Positions 16,874-26,415 are shown, numbered from the stretch's first letter. The stretch: 64,000 bases of DNA from Roseiarcus sp963776665 (GCA_963776665.1 CAVZNQ010000024.1:49334-113333); one strand, 5' to 3'. Translations and numbers: made by a program. Notes: generated by a model from the letters alone, not told the origin.

Positions 16874-18605
16874 GGGCTTTCGCCGCGCTCTACCGGCGGC
16901 TCGAACTCGGCGACCTCAACCCGCGTCAAGCAAGCGGCGATGATCGAGTTCTTCGCCGCCGCCAGGGCGGACCCGACGCAATGGGCGAGCGCGGCCTGGG
17001 CCGTCTATTTCCTCGCCGGCGGCAAGCCCCGCCAGACCGCGCCGACGCGCCTTCTCTGGCGCCTCGCGGTCGAAGGCTCGGGCTACCCCGACTGGCTCTG
17101 CGCCGAGTGCTACGGCGCGGTCGGCGATCTCGCCGAGATGCTGTCGCTGCTCTTGCCGGAGGGCGAGGCCGGTGAAGAACTCTCACTTGACGCATGGATG
17201 CGGGAGCGGCTCCTGCCGCTGCCGGCGCTCGGCGAGGAAGATCGCTACGTGCGGCTCAAGCGCTGGGTCCACGAGCTTCCGGGCGGCGAGCGCCTCGCCT
17301 TCTTCAAGCTTATCACCGGGGAATTGCGCGTTGGCGTGTCGCGGCTGCAGGTGGTGAAGGCGCTGGCGGAAGTCGCGGGCGTCGAGGAAAGCCGCATGGC
17401 CCAACGGCTGATCGGCTACTCCCAGGCGCGGCGCATTCCGACCGCCGCCGATTTCGAGGCCTTGATCGGCGAGGTCCTGCATCCCGAGGCTCAGGCGCTC
17501 GACGCGGGCAAACCCTATCCGTTCTATCTCGCGCAGTCATGGAGCCGCCCGCTTGCGGATATGCTGCTCACGCTGGGGCCGCCCTCGGACTGGATCGTCG
17601 AGTGGAAGTTCGACGGCATCCGCGCGCAACTGCTCAAGCGCGGCGAAAACTGGCGGCTTTGGTCGCGCGGCGAAGAGCTCATTTCCGACGCCTATCCCGA
17701 TCTCGAGCCGCTGGCGGATGCGCTGCCGGGCGGCGCGGCGCTCGACGGCGAGCTCGTCGTTCTGATTCCGCCGGAGGGCGAGTTCGCGCCTGATTCGCTC
17801 GACGGCCTCGCCCTGTTTGCGAGCCTTCAACAGCGGCTTGGCCGCAAAGTGGTGAGCGAAAAGACGCTGCGCGAATTGCCGGTCGCCTTCATCGCCTACG
17901 ATCTGCTTGAGATCGATGGGCGCGACATTCGGGCCGAGCCGCAGCACGAGCGGCGAGCTTTGCTCGACGCGCTGATTGCTCGGCTGTTCGCCGAGGCGAA
18001 AGCGCGAGGGAACCGCCTGCCGCTCCGGATCAGTCCGAGGGTCGCCGCCGACACGTGGGAAGAACTGGCGACGAAGCGCGAGCAGGCGCGCTCGCTATTG
18101 CGCGAGGGGCTGATGCTGAAGGCGCGCGAGGGCGTCTATGGGCTCGGCCGGCGCAAGGGCGACGACCGCACCGACGTCTGGTGGAAATGGAAGCTCGACC
18201 CGATGAGCGTCGACGCCGTCCTGATCTACGCCGAGCGCGGCCACGGCCGACGCTCGGGCGTCTTCACCGACTATACTTTCGCCGTCTGGAGCGCGGGCGA
18301 GGAGGCGTCGACGCGCGAGCTGGTGCCGTTCGCCAAAGCTTATTCGGGGCTGTCCGACAGCGGAAATTCGTGAGATGGACGCAATCGTCCGCCGCACCAC
18401 GATCGAGACTTTCGGTCCGGTGCGGAGCGTCACGCCCACCCAGGTCTTCGAGCTTGGCTTCGAGGGCATTGCCCCGAGCAAGCGCCACAAAAGCGGCGTC
18501 GCCGTCCGCTTTCCACGCATGCTGCGCTGGCGGCGCGACAAGCCGGTCGCGGAGGCCGACACGCTGGATGCGCTGAAATCGCTGCTCACGGGGCCGGGCG
18601 GCTGA
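16870..18605 (+). pseudogene. ATP-dependent DNA ligase, two frameshifts
   Basis: The start ATG overlaps the exonuclease stop. Removing two extra bases (about 16913 and 18359) yields 577 residues, normal for the Lhr-associated ATP-dependent DNA ligase (LigC/ligB-like). Visible parts: N-terminal domain (MRAFAALYRRL, TSTRVKQAAMIEFFAAA), adenylation motif I EWKFDGIRAQLLKR with the catalytic Lys, RLWSRGEELIS, DGELVVL, motif V LMLKAREGVYGLGRR and VWWKWKLDP. After the second shift the OB-fold continues AEIREMDAIVRRTTIETFGP, VFELGFEGI, HKSGVAVRFPRM. It seals nicks in repair. The 3' end overlaps the convergent GMC gene by 20 bp. Confidence 0.88.
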
Positions 18606-20184
18606 AGGGAACGCTTCGGGCTTCATTCTCGCCTGAGGCGCCGCGAATGAGATCAGCCGCCCGCTCGGCAATCATGATTGTCGGCGCGTTCGTGTTGCCG
18701 CGCACGATGCTCGGCATCACTGAGGCGTCCACAACTCGCAGACCCTCAAAACCCTGAACTCTCAGCTCATTGTCCACCACGGGACCGATGGCGCAGGTGC
18801 TGGTCGGGTGGAAGATGGTTTGAGTGTATCGCTGGAGGTATTCCCAGATATCGGCTTCGGACTCGGACTTCGGCGCCCTATATGGCTGCGTTATGTGCGT
18901 CCGCATAGCCGGTTGAGCTGCGATTTTCAGGCAGGCACGGATGCCCTCGATCATGCTCCGGCGGTCTTCGGGTTCGGCGTAGTAATTGTGCACGATCGCC
19001 GGTTTGGAGAAGGGGCTCGCGTTTCGGAGCGCAACTTTGCCGCGGCTGAGTGGTTTGAGCACGCAAGCGCTCAGGGACACTCCATGTTCCATAGCCGGGC
19101 TCATGTCCTGATAATCATTGTACACAATCGCCGGAACCGCATGGAACTGAATATCGGGAGCGGGCAGCCCCGCGCGAGTTCGGACAAAGCCGCCCGCCTC
19201 CGCGCCGTTCGAACTCAATGGTCCTCGGCCCTCGTTCTGCAGGAGCGCATGATTCTCTGGAGTCGCAGCCGTTATCAGGCTCTCCGTTTCGGTATGCCAG
19301 CTCAGCCAGGCCATGGGATGATCCTGCAACCCGACGCCGACCGGCAGATCGCCGCGCACCGAAATTCCCAGTCGGGTGAGTTCCGGCGCCGGTCCAATCC
19401 CCGAAAGCATCAACAATTGCGGGGAATTATACGTGCCCCCGGCCAGGATGACTTCCGTGTCGGCTTGAACCTGTTCGAGGCGTCCGTCGCGAGCGAACTC
19501 CACCCCGCAAGCCCGATGCCGATCGAACAAGATTCGCGTTGCGTGGGCGTTGATGAAAACCTTGAGATTCGCTCTGCTCATTGCGGGACGCAGATAGGCC
19601 ATCGCCGTGCTGCAACGCATGCCATTCCGCTGGGTGCATTGGTAGACCCCGACGCCGTCCTGGGTTGCGCCATTGAAATCTGAATTCAGCTCGTGACCGG
19701 CCTCGACGCCCGCGCGGACAAAGGCGTCCATCAGAGGATGTCGCGACCTCCCGTCGCACACCGACAGAGGCCCGAACTTCCCGTGAAACTGATCCTCTCC
19801 CCATTCATTGGATTCCGACTTGCGGAAGTAGGGCAAAACGTCGTCATAACTCCATCCCTTCGCGCCATCGGCGGCCCAGCCATCGTAGTCGGCGCGGGCG
19901 CCGCGGATGTAGACCATTGCATTGATCGAACTGGACCCGCCTAAGACCTTGCCGCGCGGCAGATAGACGAATTGACCGTCGAGCCCAGGCTCGCGCTGGC
20001 TCGTGTAGTCCCAGTCGCAGTGCGTTTTTCGGAGAGCGGATTGCGCTGCGGGAATATGGATCTCAGGGTCAGTGTCCGCGCCGCCAGCCTCAATCAAAGT
20101 CACTTCAACGGATGGATCTTCGCTCAATCGCGCCGCCAGCACGCATCCTGCGGACCCAGCGCCCACGATAACGAAGTTAGCCAT
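18586..20184 (-). CDS. GMC-family oxidoreductase (choline/alcohol dehydrogenase type)
   Basis: 532 residues, a full-length FAD flavoprotein. N-terminal dinucleotide motif FVIVGAGSAGCVLAARLSED (res 3-22), the GMC signature RGKVLGGSSSINAMVYIRG (res ~77-95), NSPQLLMLSGIGP (second signature, ~res 256), and the C-terminal active site HPTSTCAIG plus RGNTNAPTIMIAERAADLI. It should oxidise a primary alcohol or choline-like substrate; the true substrate cannot be read from sequence. No aldehyde dehydrogenase or choline transporter is adjacent. Start is ATG 20184, with GGGAGGGAGCG upstream. Confidence 0.93.
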   Translation of the reverse strand: MANFVIVGAGSAGCVLAARLSEDPSVEVTLIEAGGADTDPEIHIPAAQSALRKTHCDWDYTSQREPGLDGQFVYLPRGKVLGGSSSINAMVYIRGARADYDGWAADGAKGWSYDDVLPYFRKSESNEWGEDQFHGKFGPLSVCDGRSRHPLMDAFVRAGVEAGHELNSDFNGATQDGVGVYQCTQRNGMRCSTAMAYLRPAMSRANLKVFINAHATRILFDRHRACGVEFARDGRLEQVQADTEVILAGGTYNSPQLLMLSGIGPAPELTRLGISVRGDLPVGVGLQDHPMAWLSWHTETESLITAATPENHALLQNEGRGPLSSNGAEAGGFVRTRAGLPAPDIQFHAVPAIVYNDYQDMSPAMEHGVSLSACVLKPLSRGKVALRNASPFSKPAIVHNYYAEPEDRRSMIEGIRACLKIAAQPAMRTHITQPYRAPKSESEADIWEYLQRYTQTIFHPTSTCAIGPVVDNELRVQGFEGLRVVDASVMPSIVRGNTNAPTIMIAERAADLIRGASGENEARSVPFSRPAP

Positions 20185-20310
20185 CGCTCCCTCCCGGGTC
20201 TGTTCAGGGTCAACCGCCCCTTTCGCGATTTACCCTGCCCCGCTCGCGAGGGTCCGACAAGACGAAGGCGCGCCGGACGCGCCGTGAACAGGGACACGCC
20301 AACGGCTCGT

Positions 20311-21213
20311 TCAGGCCGATATGACCCCTAGTCCCCTTCGCCCCGCGTACCGGTCAACCTCGTAGTTTTCGCCAGTCGAAAACGCGCAGATCCGCGAGAG
20401 ATGCGAATAGGGCAGGCCAGTCTCCCTCGCCCAAGCGTTGAACTGCTCCTGAATCTTGGCGAGGTCGCGTTTGGAGGTCGGGGCCTCGGCGATGTCGAGG
20501 CCGGCTGAGCGCAGGCACGCGGCGACGTCCTTCGAGGTCACGAAGGCGTCGTAGCCGAGGAAGCGTAGCAGCATCTGGCCGCTGTTTCCGCCGAGCCGGC
20601 TGCCGCGCTTGGCCAGAACATCAAGCAGCCCGACCTCGTCCGAGGGCGGCCAGCCCGCGAGGAACTTGCCGAACGAGCCGTGTTCTTTCGCGACCTCGAT
20701 GACGAAGCGCGCATTGTCGCGCACCGAGCCGATCTTCGCGCCGTTGCGAACGATGCGCGCGTCCCTGACGAGCCCGTCCCAGAATTCGTCGGGCTCGAAC
20801 GCGAGCCGAGACGGTTCAAAGCCCAGGAATGCCGCCTCGAAGCCGGGCCATTTCGTCTCGATGACGCTCCAGGCGAAGCCGGCTGAAAACACCCGCTTGG
20901 TCATTTCGGCGAGCGCTCGATCGTCCTTGAGCCTGAGCAGCGCCTTCGCGTCGGGATTTGGAGGCATGAGCTTGAGAAGCGCCTCCGCCCCGCCCTTGCG
21001 CTTCTCCGCCCGAGCGCGGATGGTCTTGAATGCGATCACCCTTGAGAAGTCCCTGATCTCGAAGCCGCTCCAGACTAGGCGCCGCCCATTTCGCACGCAA
21101 TGGTCGCCAGCATCCGTCTGCGCATGCAAAGCCAACCAGAGGGCGGCGGGAACAGCGGTTGCTCTGGATCGCCTCGTCGCCCTGCGCGCACCCGCGATGA
21201 GGGTTGATGTCAA
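20311..21213 (-). CDS. DNA-3-methyladenine glycosylase I-like protein
   Basis: 300 residues as opened, but the first ~55 (Ala/Arg-rich) do not look like the family, so the true start may be a GTG at 21039 (VIAFKTIRARAEKRKGG) or 21096. The conserved core reads MTKRVFSAGFAWSVIETKWP, RIVRNGAKIGSVRDNARFVI, KRGSRLGGNSGQMLLRFLG and PTSKRDLAKIQEQFNAWA, which match the Tag family (helix-hairpin-helix glycosylase that removes 3-methyladenine). The C-terminal zinc ligands of classical Tag are not obvious, so this is a Tag-like relative. It is divergent from the GST gene. Confidence 0.75.
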   Translation of the reverse strand: MTSTLIAGARRATRRSRATAVPAALWLALHAQTDAGDHCVRNGRRLVWSGFEIRDFSRVIAFKTIRARAEKRKGGAEALLKLMPPNPDAKALLRLKDDRALAEMTKRVFSAGFAWSVIETKWPGFEAAFLGFEPSRLAFEPDEFWDGLVRDARIVRNGAKIGSVRDNARFVIEVAKEHGSFGKFLAGWPPSDEVGLLDVLAKRGSRLGGNSGQMLLRFLGYDAFVTSKDVAACLRSAGLDIAEAPTSKRDLAKIQEQFNAWARETGLPYSHLSRICAFSTGENYEVDRYAGRRGLGVISA

Positions 21214-21323
21214 TCACGCGAGATTGTCTTGGCCCGGCCGGCGATAATTTCCTAGCCTGCCGCCGCGCCTCGAGCCGCGCCGAAGTCGCTGCGAGGCCAG
21301 TTGTCACGCACCCGGAGAGTCCC

Positions 21324-22031
21324 TTGATCCGCTTTTATTTCAACACCGCGCCGAACCCGGTCAAGGTTGCGCTAATGCTCGAGGAGCTTGGGCAGCCCTA
21401 CGAAGCCATTCCCGTCGACACGGCCAAGGGCGAACAGCATGCGCCCGCCTTTCGCGCCATCAATCCGAACGGCAAGGTGCCGGCGATCGTCGACACCGAG
21501 GGTCCGGGCGGGCGCGAGGCGCGAGTGTTCGATTCCAACGCCATATTGCTCTATCTCGCCGAAAAGACCGGACGTTTCATCGGCGGTCCCGCCGATCGGC
21601 CGGACCTGCTGTCGTGGCTGTTCTTCATCGCGACCGGGCTTGGTCCCTTCTCGGGTCAGGCCGTACATTTCCAGCGCGCGGCGCCGGAAAAGGTCCCCTA
21701 CGCCGTGAACCGGTATCGGCGCGAAGTTGAACGCCACTATCGCGTCCTGGACAGGCATTTGGCCGGCCGCGAGCATATCGTCGGCGCCGGGTATACCATT
21801 GTCGACATGTGCGCGTGGGGCTGGCTCTCGCGCGCCCCAATTGTGCTGCCGGGGGAGGACGATCCTCTCGCCGCTTTTCCCAACGTCAAACGGCTGGTCC
21901 AGATGGTCGACGCCCGCCCGGCTGCGGCGCGGGCGAAGGCGGTCGGGAAGGATCATCCGTTCAAGCGGGAGGTGGACGAGGACACGAGGCGCGCGATGTT
22001 TCCGTCCAACTATCTGGACATTGCGATGTAG
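21324..22031 (+). CDS. glutathione S-transferase (Ure2/YfcG-like)
   Basis: 235 residues from TTG 21324 (GGAGAG eight bases upstream; IRFYFNTAPNPVKVALML). N-terminal thioredoxin-like domain: APNPVKVALMLEELG, cis-Pro motif INPNGKVPAIVD, and glutathione-gamma-Glu motif VFDSNAILLYLAEKTG. All-alpha C-terminal domain: YRREVERHYRVLDRHLAGRE, YTIVDMCAWGW. The N-terminal Asn (FNTAPN) in place of Tyr/Ser is typical of Nu/Ure2-like GSTs with disulfide-bond oxidoreductase or peroxidase activity. An upstream in-frame start at 21204 is unlikely because it adds an Arg-rich leader. Confidence 0.88.
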   Translation: MIRFYFNTAPNPVKVALMLEELGQPYEAIPVDTAKGEQHAPAFRAINPNGKVPAIVDTEGPGGREARVFDSNAILLYLAEKTGRFIGGPADRPDLLSWLFFIATGLGPFSGQAVHFQRAAPEKVPYAVNRYRREVERHYRVLDRHLAGREHIVGAGYTIVDMCAWGWLSRAPIVLPGEDDPLAAFPNVKRLVQMVDARPAAARAKAVGKDHPFKREVDEDTRRAMFPSNYLDIAM

Positions 22032-22075
22032 CTTATTGGCCGAGAGATCCCACGTAACTCAGCCGCCGCCACGAT

Positions 22076-22846
22076 TCATTGGACTGCGGCCTCGCCGTCG
22101 AACACCATCTGGTCCGCCCACTTGCCCGCCGCCTCGCGCTGGGCGGCCGTGCGCACGGTCCAGGCCATGACCGGCGCGCCCGTTAGCTCCTTCACCAGGA
22201 ACGGGATCCTGTGGGGGAGGTCGTCGACGTTCCAGGACAGGAAATCTGGCCGGGCGAGGTCGAAATGGTCGAAATCGGTCCAATCCCGTTTCTGCTCGGC
22301 GCTGAGGAACGACCAGTCCGCGCCGTCGTACGATGCTTGCGCCAGTATGCCGAGCGGGCGGGCGCCCGAGCGCGGGCGGCGCAGACGCATATAGGCGACG
22401 AGGTCATGGTCGAAGCTCTTGAACGCGAGCGGGCCGTCATAGGCCGCGGCCAGGGCGGCGGCGCGGTCGGCGCTCCGCCAGTCGCCGTCGAACCGGCTCT
22501 TGAGCTCGCAGATGAGCGCGGTCCGCCCGGCGACCGCGTCTAGAAATGCGGCGAGGGTCGGCGGCGCTTCGCCTGCGCCCTTGATTCGGACCTTGGCGAT
22601 CTCGGCCGCGCGCATGGCCGAAAGAGGGCCCGACGCGTCGGTCAGACGATCCAGAGTTTCATCATGAAAAACAATGGCCTCTCCGTCTAGGCTGATCTGA
22701 ATGTCGAACTCAATCGCGAAACCCGCGGCCACGGCGGCCTGGGCTGCCACAAGCGTGTTTTCGATCACCCCTCGGGCCGCGTCATGCAAGCCGCGATGGG
22801 CGATCGGACGTTGCGTTAGCCAGGCGGGAGCGTTTACCGGCCTCAA
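22076..22846 (-). CDS. glycerophosphodiester phosphodiesterase
   Basis: 256 residues from a probable TTG at 22846 that overlaps the RidA stop as TTGA, implying translational coupling. GDPD motifs: PIAHRGLHD (catalytic His/Arg), VIENTLVAAQAAVAAGFA with the Glu-Asn pair, IEFDIQISLDGEAIVFHDET (metal Glu/Asp and second catalytic His), CELKSRF (Glu/Lys) and LSWNVDDL, MAWTVRT near the C-terminus. It hydrolyses glycerophosphodiesters to glycerol-3-phosphate plus alcohol, probably in the cytoplasm since no signal peptide is visible. Confidence 0.88.
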   Translation of the reverse strand: MRPVNAPAWLTQRPIAHRGLHDAARGVIENTLVAAQAAVAAGFAIEFDIQISLDGEAIVFHDETLDRLTDASGPLSAMRAAEIAKVRIKGAGEAPPTLAAFLDAVAGRTALICELKSRFDGDWRSADRAAALAAAYDGPLAFKSFDHDLVAYMRLRRPRSGARPLGILAQASYDGADWSFLSAEQKRDWTDFDHFDLARPDFLSWNVDDLPHRIPFLVKELTGAPVMAWTVRTAAQREAAGKWADQMVFDGEAAVQ

Positions 22847-23316
22847 GCCTTGATCTCGAAAACCGCTTCGACCTCGGCCAGAGCGTTCAGCGGGAGGTGC
22901 GACACGCCGACCGTCGTTCGCGCATGACGGCCCTGAGCGCCGAACAGTTCGGCGATGAGATCGGATGCGCCATTCATCGCCTGGGGCAGGGCGTCGAAGG
23001 TCGTCCCGACGTTGAAGAACCCGCCGAGCCGCACCGCCTGCGCGATCCTGTCGAGATCGCCGAGCGCCGCATGCGCCTGGGCGAGCACATTGACCGCGCA
23101 GAGCCTGGCCGCCTCGCGCGCGGCGTCGATCGGGGACTCGGCCGAGAGCTTGCCCTTGTGGCGATCGGCGAGCTTGCCGTCCGGCCCAAGTGGAAGCTGG
23201 CCGGAAACGAACAGGAGATTTCCGGCGCGAACGGCAGGAACGTAGTTGGCGACCGGCGCGGCGGGTTTGGGAAGAACGATCCCGAGCTCCTTGAGACGTG
23301 TGGCGGTTTGGCTCAT
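22843..23316 (-). CDS. RidA/YjgF family protein
   Basis: 157 residues from ATG 23316 (MSQTATRLKELGIVLPKP). Sequence LLFVSGQLPLGPDGKLADR and ARLCAVNVLAQAHAALGDLD is typical of the long RidA-like subfamily often found beside catabolic or GDPD genes. RidA proteins deaminate reactive enamine/imine intermediates, though members without the key Arg often lack that activity; here GRHARTTVGV sits where the catalytic Arg would be. Forms an operon with the downstream GDPD. A start seven codons upstream (23337) is possible but has a poorer context. Confidence 0.88.
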   Translation of the reverse strand: MSQTATRLKELGIVLPKPAAPVANYVPAVRAGNLLFVSGQLPLGPDGKLADRHKGKLSAESPIDAAREAARLCAVNVLAQAHAALGDLDRIAQAVRLGGFFNVGTTFDALPQAMNGASDLIAELFGAQGRHARTTVGVSHLPLNALAEVEAVFEIKA

Positions 23317-23495
23317 TTGGGGACGGACTCCTCGCATGTCCGCGTCTTGGGCGCCGCCGGCGCGGCGTTTCTCGCCTAAGTCGCCTCCATAGCGAAGGCA
23401 AGCTTGTTTTTGCCCGCTCGCGCGCTTAGGTTTGCGGCCAATGAGAGGATGCGCCGGCGGACTCAGGCCGGGCGGCGCGGAATGGGATGACGGCC

Positions 23496-23723
23496 ATGGG
23501 TAGCTTCAGCATTTGGCATTGGATGCTTTTCGGCGCGGTTGCGCTCTTGCTGTTCGGCGGCAAGGGCAAGATTTCCGACCTCATGGGCGACGTCGCCAAG
23601 GGCGTGAAGTCGTTCAAGAAGGGCTTGGCCGACGACGACGAAGCGAAGCCAGTTCCGACCGTCGCGCGGACGATCGAGAACCGCGTCGGCGTCGACGCCA
23701 ACGACGTTCACAAAGTCGGCTGA
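23496..23723 (+). CDS. tatA: Sec-independent translocase subunit TatA
   Basis: 75 residues (ATG 23496; ATG 23487 adds three residues). One N-terminal TM helix (IWHWMLFGAVALLLFGG), the Phe-Gly hinge, then an amphipathic helix (GKISDLMGDVAKGVKSFKKG) and an acidic tail. TatA oligomers form the pore of the twin-arginine pathway that exports folded proteins. First gene of tatA-tatB-tatC; the gap to tatB is 75 bp. Confidence 0.95.
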   Translation: MGSFSIWHWMLFGAVALLLFGGKGKISDLMGDVAKGVKSFKKGLADDDEAKPVPTVARTIENRVGVDANDVHKVG

Positions 23724-23798
23724 ACGCGTTTCCAGCAGCGAAGCCAAGAGAGTGGGGCGTTGGCCGCGCCGCTGAACGGTCGCCCGGTGCGGTGAGCC

Positions 23799-24287
23799 AT
23801 GTTCGATCTTGACATCAGCAAGATGATCATTGTCGGCGTCGTCGCTTTGGCGGTGATTCCGCCAAAGGATTTGCCGCGCGTCATGCGCACCGTCGGCCAG
23901 ACGGTCGGCAAGATGCGGCGGATGGCGGCCGAGTTCCAGGGCCAGTTCATGGACGCCATGCGCGAGGTCGAGCGTGAGGCCGATCTCGACAGCGTCAAGA
24001 AGGAATTCCAGGCGATTAGCGACCAGGCGAAGATCGATACGAGCTTCGATCCGGTCGGCATGGTGCGCGACGACGTCAACAAGGCGGCCGCACCGCCGAT
24101 AGAGTTCGGCGCCGCGCTGCCCTCGGCGGTGGATTCCGCCAAGCCTGAAGCCGGAAGCATCGCAGAATCGCCGGCTTCATTGACCGAGCCCGTCTCGGCA
24201 GAGGCCCCGCTCGTGGCCGAGGCCCCAGCCGCGGCTCCGGAACCGGGGTCCGAACCGCCCGACGCCCGCAGAAGCGCGGCGGAATGA
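23799..24287 (+). CDS. tatB: Sec-independent translocase subunit TatB
   Basis: 162 residues. N-terminal TM segment MFDLDISKMIIVGVVALAVI followed by PPKDLPRVMRTVGQTVGKMR, the TatB pattern with Pro after the helix, then a long helix (EFQGQFMDAMREVEREADLD) and an Ala/Pro/Glu-rich C-terminus. TatB with TatC forms the receptor for twin-arginine signal peptides. Its stop overlaps the tatC start (ATGA, 24284-24287). Confidence 0.94.
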   Translation: MFDLDISKMIIVGVVALAVIPPKDLPRVMRTVGQTVGKMRRMAAEFQGQFMDAMREVEREADLDSVKKEFQAISDQAKIDTSFDPVGMVRDDVNKAAAPPIEFGAALPSAVDSAKPEAGSIAESPASLTEPVSAEAPLVAEAPAAAPEPGSEPPDARRSAAE

Positions 24288-25075
24288 CTCAAGAGGATAT
24301 CGACGCCACCAAGGCGCCGTTGATGGAGCACCTGATCGAGCTGCGCGCCCGGATCATCCGCTCCCTCTACGCCTTTCTGGCCGCCTTTATCGTCTGCTTC
24401 TATTTTTCGCGCACCATCTACAACATCCTGACCCTGCCCTATGTGCGCGTGGTCGGGGCGGAGAAGGCGACGCTGATCGCCACCCATTTCCTTGAGCAGT
24501 TCTACACCAACATCCGGCTCAGCATGTTCGGCGCGGGCGTCATCGCCTTTCCGGTGATCGCCGTCCAGCTATACAAGTTCATCGCGCCGGGTCTCTACCG
24601 CAACGAGCGGCAGGCTTTTCGACCTTATCTGATCGCCACGCCGATCTTTTTCCTCATGGGCGCGCTCCTGGTCTATTTCGCGGTGATGCCGCTTCTGATC
24701 CGCTTTTCGGTGTCGCTGCAGCAGGTCAACGTGCCGGGAGAGGCGACCATCGAGCTTCTGCCCAAGGTCAGCGAATATCTGTCGCTCATCATGACCCTGA
24801 TCTTCGCGTTCGGGATCGCGTTCCAGCTTCCGGTTATCCTGACGCTGCTCGGTCACGTCGGCATCATCGATTCCGCCTATCTCATTCGGATGCGGCGCTA
24901 CGCAATCGTGGCGGTGGTCGGGATAGCGGCGATCCTGACGCCGCCCGACCTCATCAGCATGACCTCGCTCGCTCTCCCGATGCTCCTGCTCTACGAGGGC
25001 TCGGTGATCGCGGTCAAAATGGTCGAGAGGCGCCGCGCCCAAACCCAGAGCGCGGCGAACAACGCCGCGACGTAA
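24284..25075 (+). CDS. tatC: Sec-independent translocase subunit TatC
   Basis: 263 residues with six TM helices. Family motifs: MEHLIELRARIIRSLYAF near the N-terminus, FLEQFYTNIRLSMFGAGVIAF, PVIAVQLYKFIAPGLYRNER (TatC signature with the invariant Glu/Arg) and FGIAFQLPVILTLLGHVG. Binds the RR signal peptide together with TatB. In Rhizobiales this operon is usually followed by serS; here a ~10 kb block of envelope genes separates them. Confidence 0.96.
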   Translation: MTQEDIDATKAPLMEHLIELRARIIRSLYAFLAAFIVCFYFSRTIYNILTLPYVRVVGAEKATLIATHFLEQFYTNIRLSMFGAGVIAFPVIAVQLYKFIAPGLYRNERQAFRPYLIATPIFFLMGALLVYFAVMPLLIRFSVSLQQVNVPGEATIELLPKVSEYLSLIMTLIFAFGIAFQLPVILTLLGHVGIIDSAYLIRMRRYAIVAVVGIAAILTPPDLISMTSLALPMLLLYEGSVIAVKMVERRRAQTQSAANNAAT

Positions 25076-25118
25076 CGGCTTCCGGGCTTAAAGCCGGATT
25101 GAGCGAGGAAGGCGTTGC

Positions 25119-26000
25119 ATGAGCGCGCGCGACATCCTCGCGGCGGTAAGCGTCGCGATTGTCTGGGGCCTGAGTTTCATTGCGATCAAGGTTGGGGTCG
25201 GCGTGACCTCGCCGCTGATGCTCGCGGCGCTGAGGTTCCTGTTCGCCGCGGTCCCGATTGTTTTGTTTGTGCCCCCGCCGAAGGCCCCGGCGTGGTCGGT
25301 TGTGCTCTATGGGCTCCTGATCGGGGTCGGGCAGTTCGGCCTGCTGTTCCTTGCCATCCATGACGGCTTCCCGGTCGGGCTCGCGTCGCTGGTCATCATG
25401 GCGCAGGTCTTCTTCACCATTGCGCTTGCGTGGCTCCTCTTCAGCGAACGACCGCGCAGGGTCCAGGTCATCGGGTCGTTCGTCGGACTTCTCGGCATGG
25501 CCGTCATCGGCTCCGAGCGCCTCGCCGGCGCAAGCCTCGAGCCGTTCCTGCTGGTCATTCTGGCCGCGCTGTGCTGGGGCGCGGGCAACGTGCTGGCGAA
25601 GAGCGTCGGCAAGGTCGACATGCTCGCCTTCACCGTCTGGTCGAGTCTGGCGGCGCCACTGCCGCTGATTGCGCTGTCGCTCGCTGTCGAGGGGACGGGC
25701 GGCGTCGCCGCGCTAGCCCGTCCAAGCCTGAAACTCGTCGTCAGCGTGCTGGCGCTTTCTTATGGCGGGACTTTGTTCGGCTATGGCCTATGGGCGCGGC
25801 TGATGTCGCGTCATTCCGCCGCGACCGTCGCCCCGTTCGCTCTTCTTGTGCCGGTCGTCGGCATGCTCGCCGCCGCGCTCCTATTCGGCGAAACCCTGAG
25901 CGCGGGGGAGCTTGCGGGCGCTGCGCTGGTGATGGTCGGCCTCGCCCTCAACGTAATCGGCGATTGGGCGCTGAGACGCTGGTTGCCCGTCTTCCGCTGA
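25119..26000 (+). CDS. EamA-family exporter
   Basis: 293 residues, ten TM helices in two EamA repeats (SVAIVWGLSFIAIKVGVGV; second repeat from LVILAALCWGAGNVLAKSVG). Motifs SLVIMAQVFFTIALAWLLF and MSRHSAATVAPFALLVPVVG match the amino-acid-exporter-like group (YdcZ/EamA, O-acetylserine/cysteine export in the best-known member). Substrate unknown. It starts 43 bp after tatC and could ride on the tat transcript. Confidence 0.85.
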   Translation: MSARDILAAVSVAIVWGLSFIAIKVGVGVTSPLMLAALRFLFAAVPIVLFVPPPKAPAWSVVLYGLLIGVGQFGLLFLAIHDGFPVGLASLVIMAQVFFTIALAWLLFSERPRRVQVIGSFVGLLGMAVIGSERLAGASLEPFLLVILAALCWGAGNVLAKSVGKVDMLAFTVWSSLAAPLPLIALSLAVEGTGGVAALARPSLKLVVSVLALSYGGTLFGYGLWARLMSRHSAATVAPFALLVPVVGMLAAALLFGETLSAGELAGAALVMVGLALNVIGDWALRRWLPVFR

Positions 26001-26415
26001 CCGCCTGCCCGGGATTTTCGCGGCGAGTGCAAGCGCTTACGCCGAAAATTCACGATGTTCAGGCTATTTGAGCGCGTGAAATCTGGGAAATGATATAGTG
26101 ACCGCTATACAAGGACGTTCAGGGGAAATTATCCTCGAACTCAAAAGGCGCCCCGGTCGATTTTGACTTGAGACGTCTACCATTGAATTGGATCTGCCGT
26201 TCGGTCATAATAAGAAGGGCGATTATCGGCGGGACAGCTATAGGGCGCAAAGGCGTCCGGTCGTTCTGCGACGCTCCTGGTTGAATCATAACATTTTACG
26301 GAGGCTGACGTCACTTGTGGGACTACTGATCATTTCGGGGGTATTCCTGTTGAAGACTTCTTGGTTCCTGGGCCTCCTGGCATCCGCCAACGAAAAGCTC
26401 GACGACCGCAGAACG
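26001..26415. other. long leader region before the glycan locus
   Basis: About 415 bp between the EamA exporter and the first confident codon of the GT39-like gene. It holds the promoter element at 26160-26220, and an open reading stretch from about 26281 that encodes two hydrophobic segments (LVGLLIISGVFLLK, WFLGLLASANEK) in frame with the GT39-like gene. That stretch could be a longer N-terminus (TTG 26281) or a small separate peptide; no ribosome-binding site decides it. Confidence 0.4.
26160..26220 (+). promoter_or_regulatory. promoter-leader element, copy A
   Basis: Contains TTGAAT (26183-26188), a 17-bp spacer and CATAAT (26206-26211), a near-ideal sigma70-type arrangement, preceded by TTTTGACTTGAGACGTCT. 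Aligned without gaps to copy B (28838-28898), about two thirds of 60 positions are identical, including TTGAAT, TCTG, TTCGGTCAT and ATA. The shared upstream half suggests a common regulator site rather than chance promoter similarity. Confidence 0.6.

Noticed and set aside
26188..26415. Taking the first GT39-like codon at 26188
   Set aside because: Position 26188 lies in the -35 hexamer of the promoter element, so translation cannot start there if the promoter is real.
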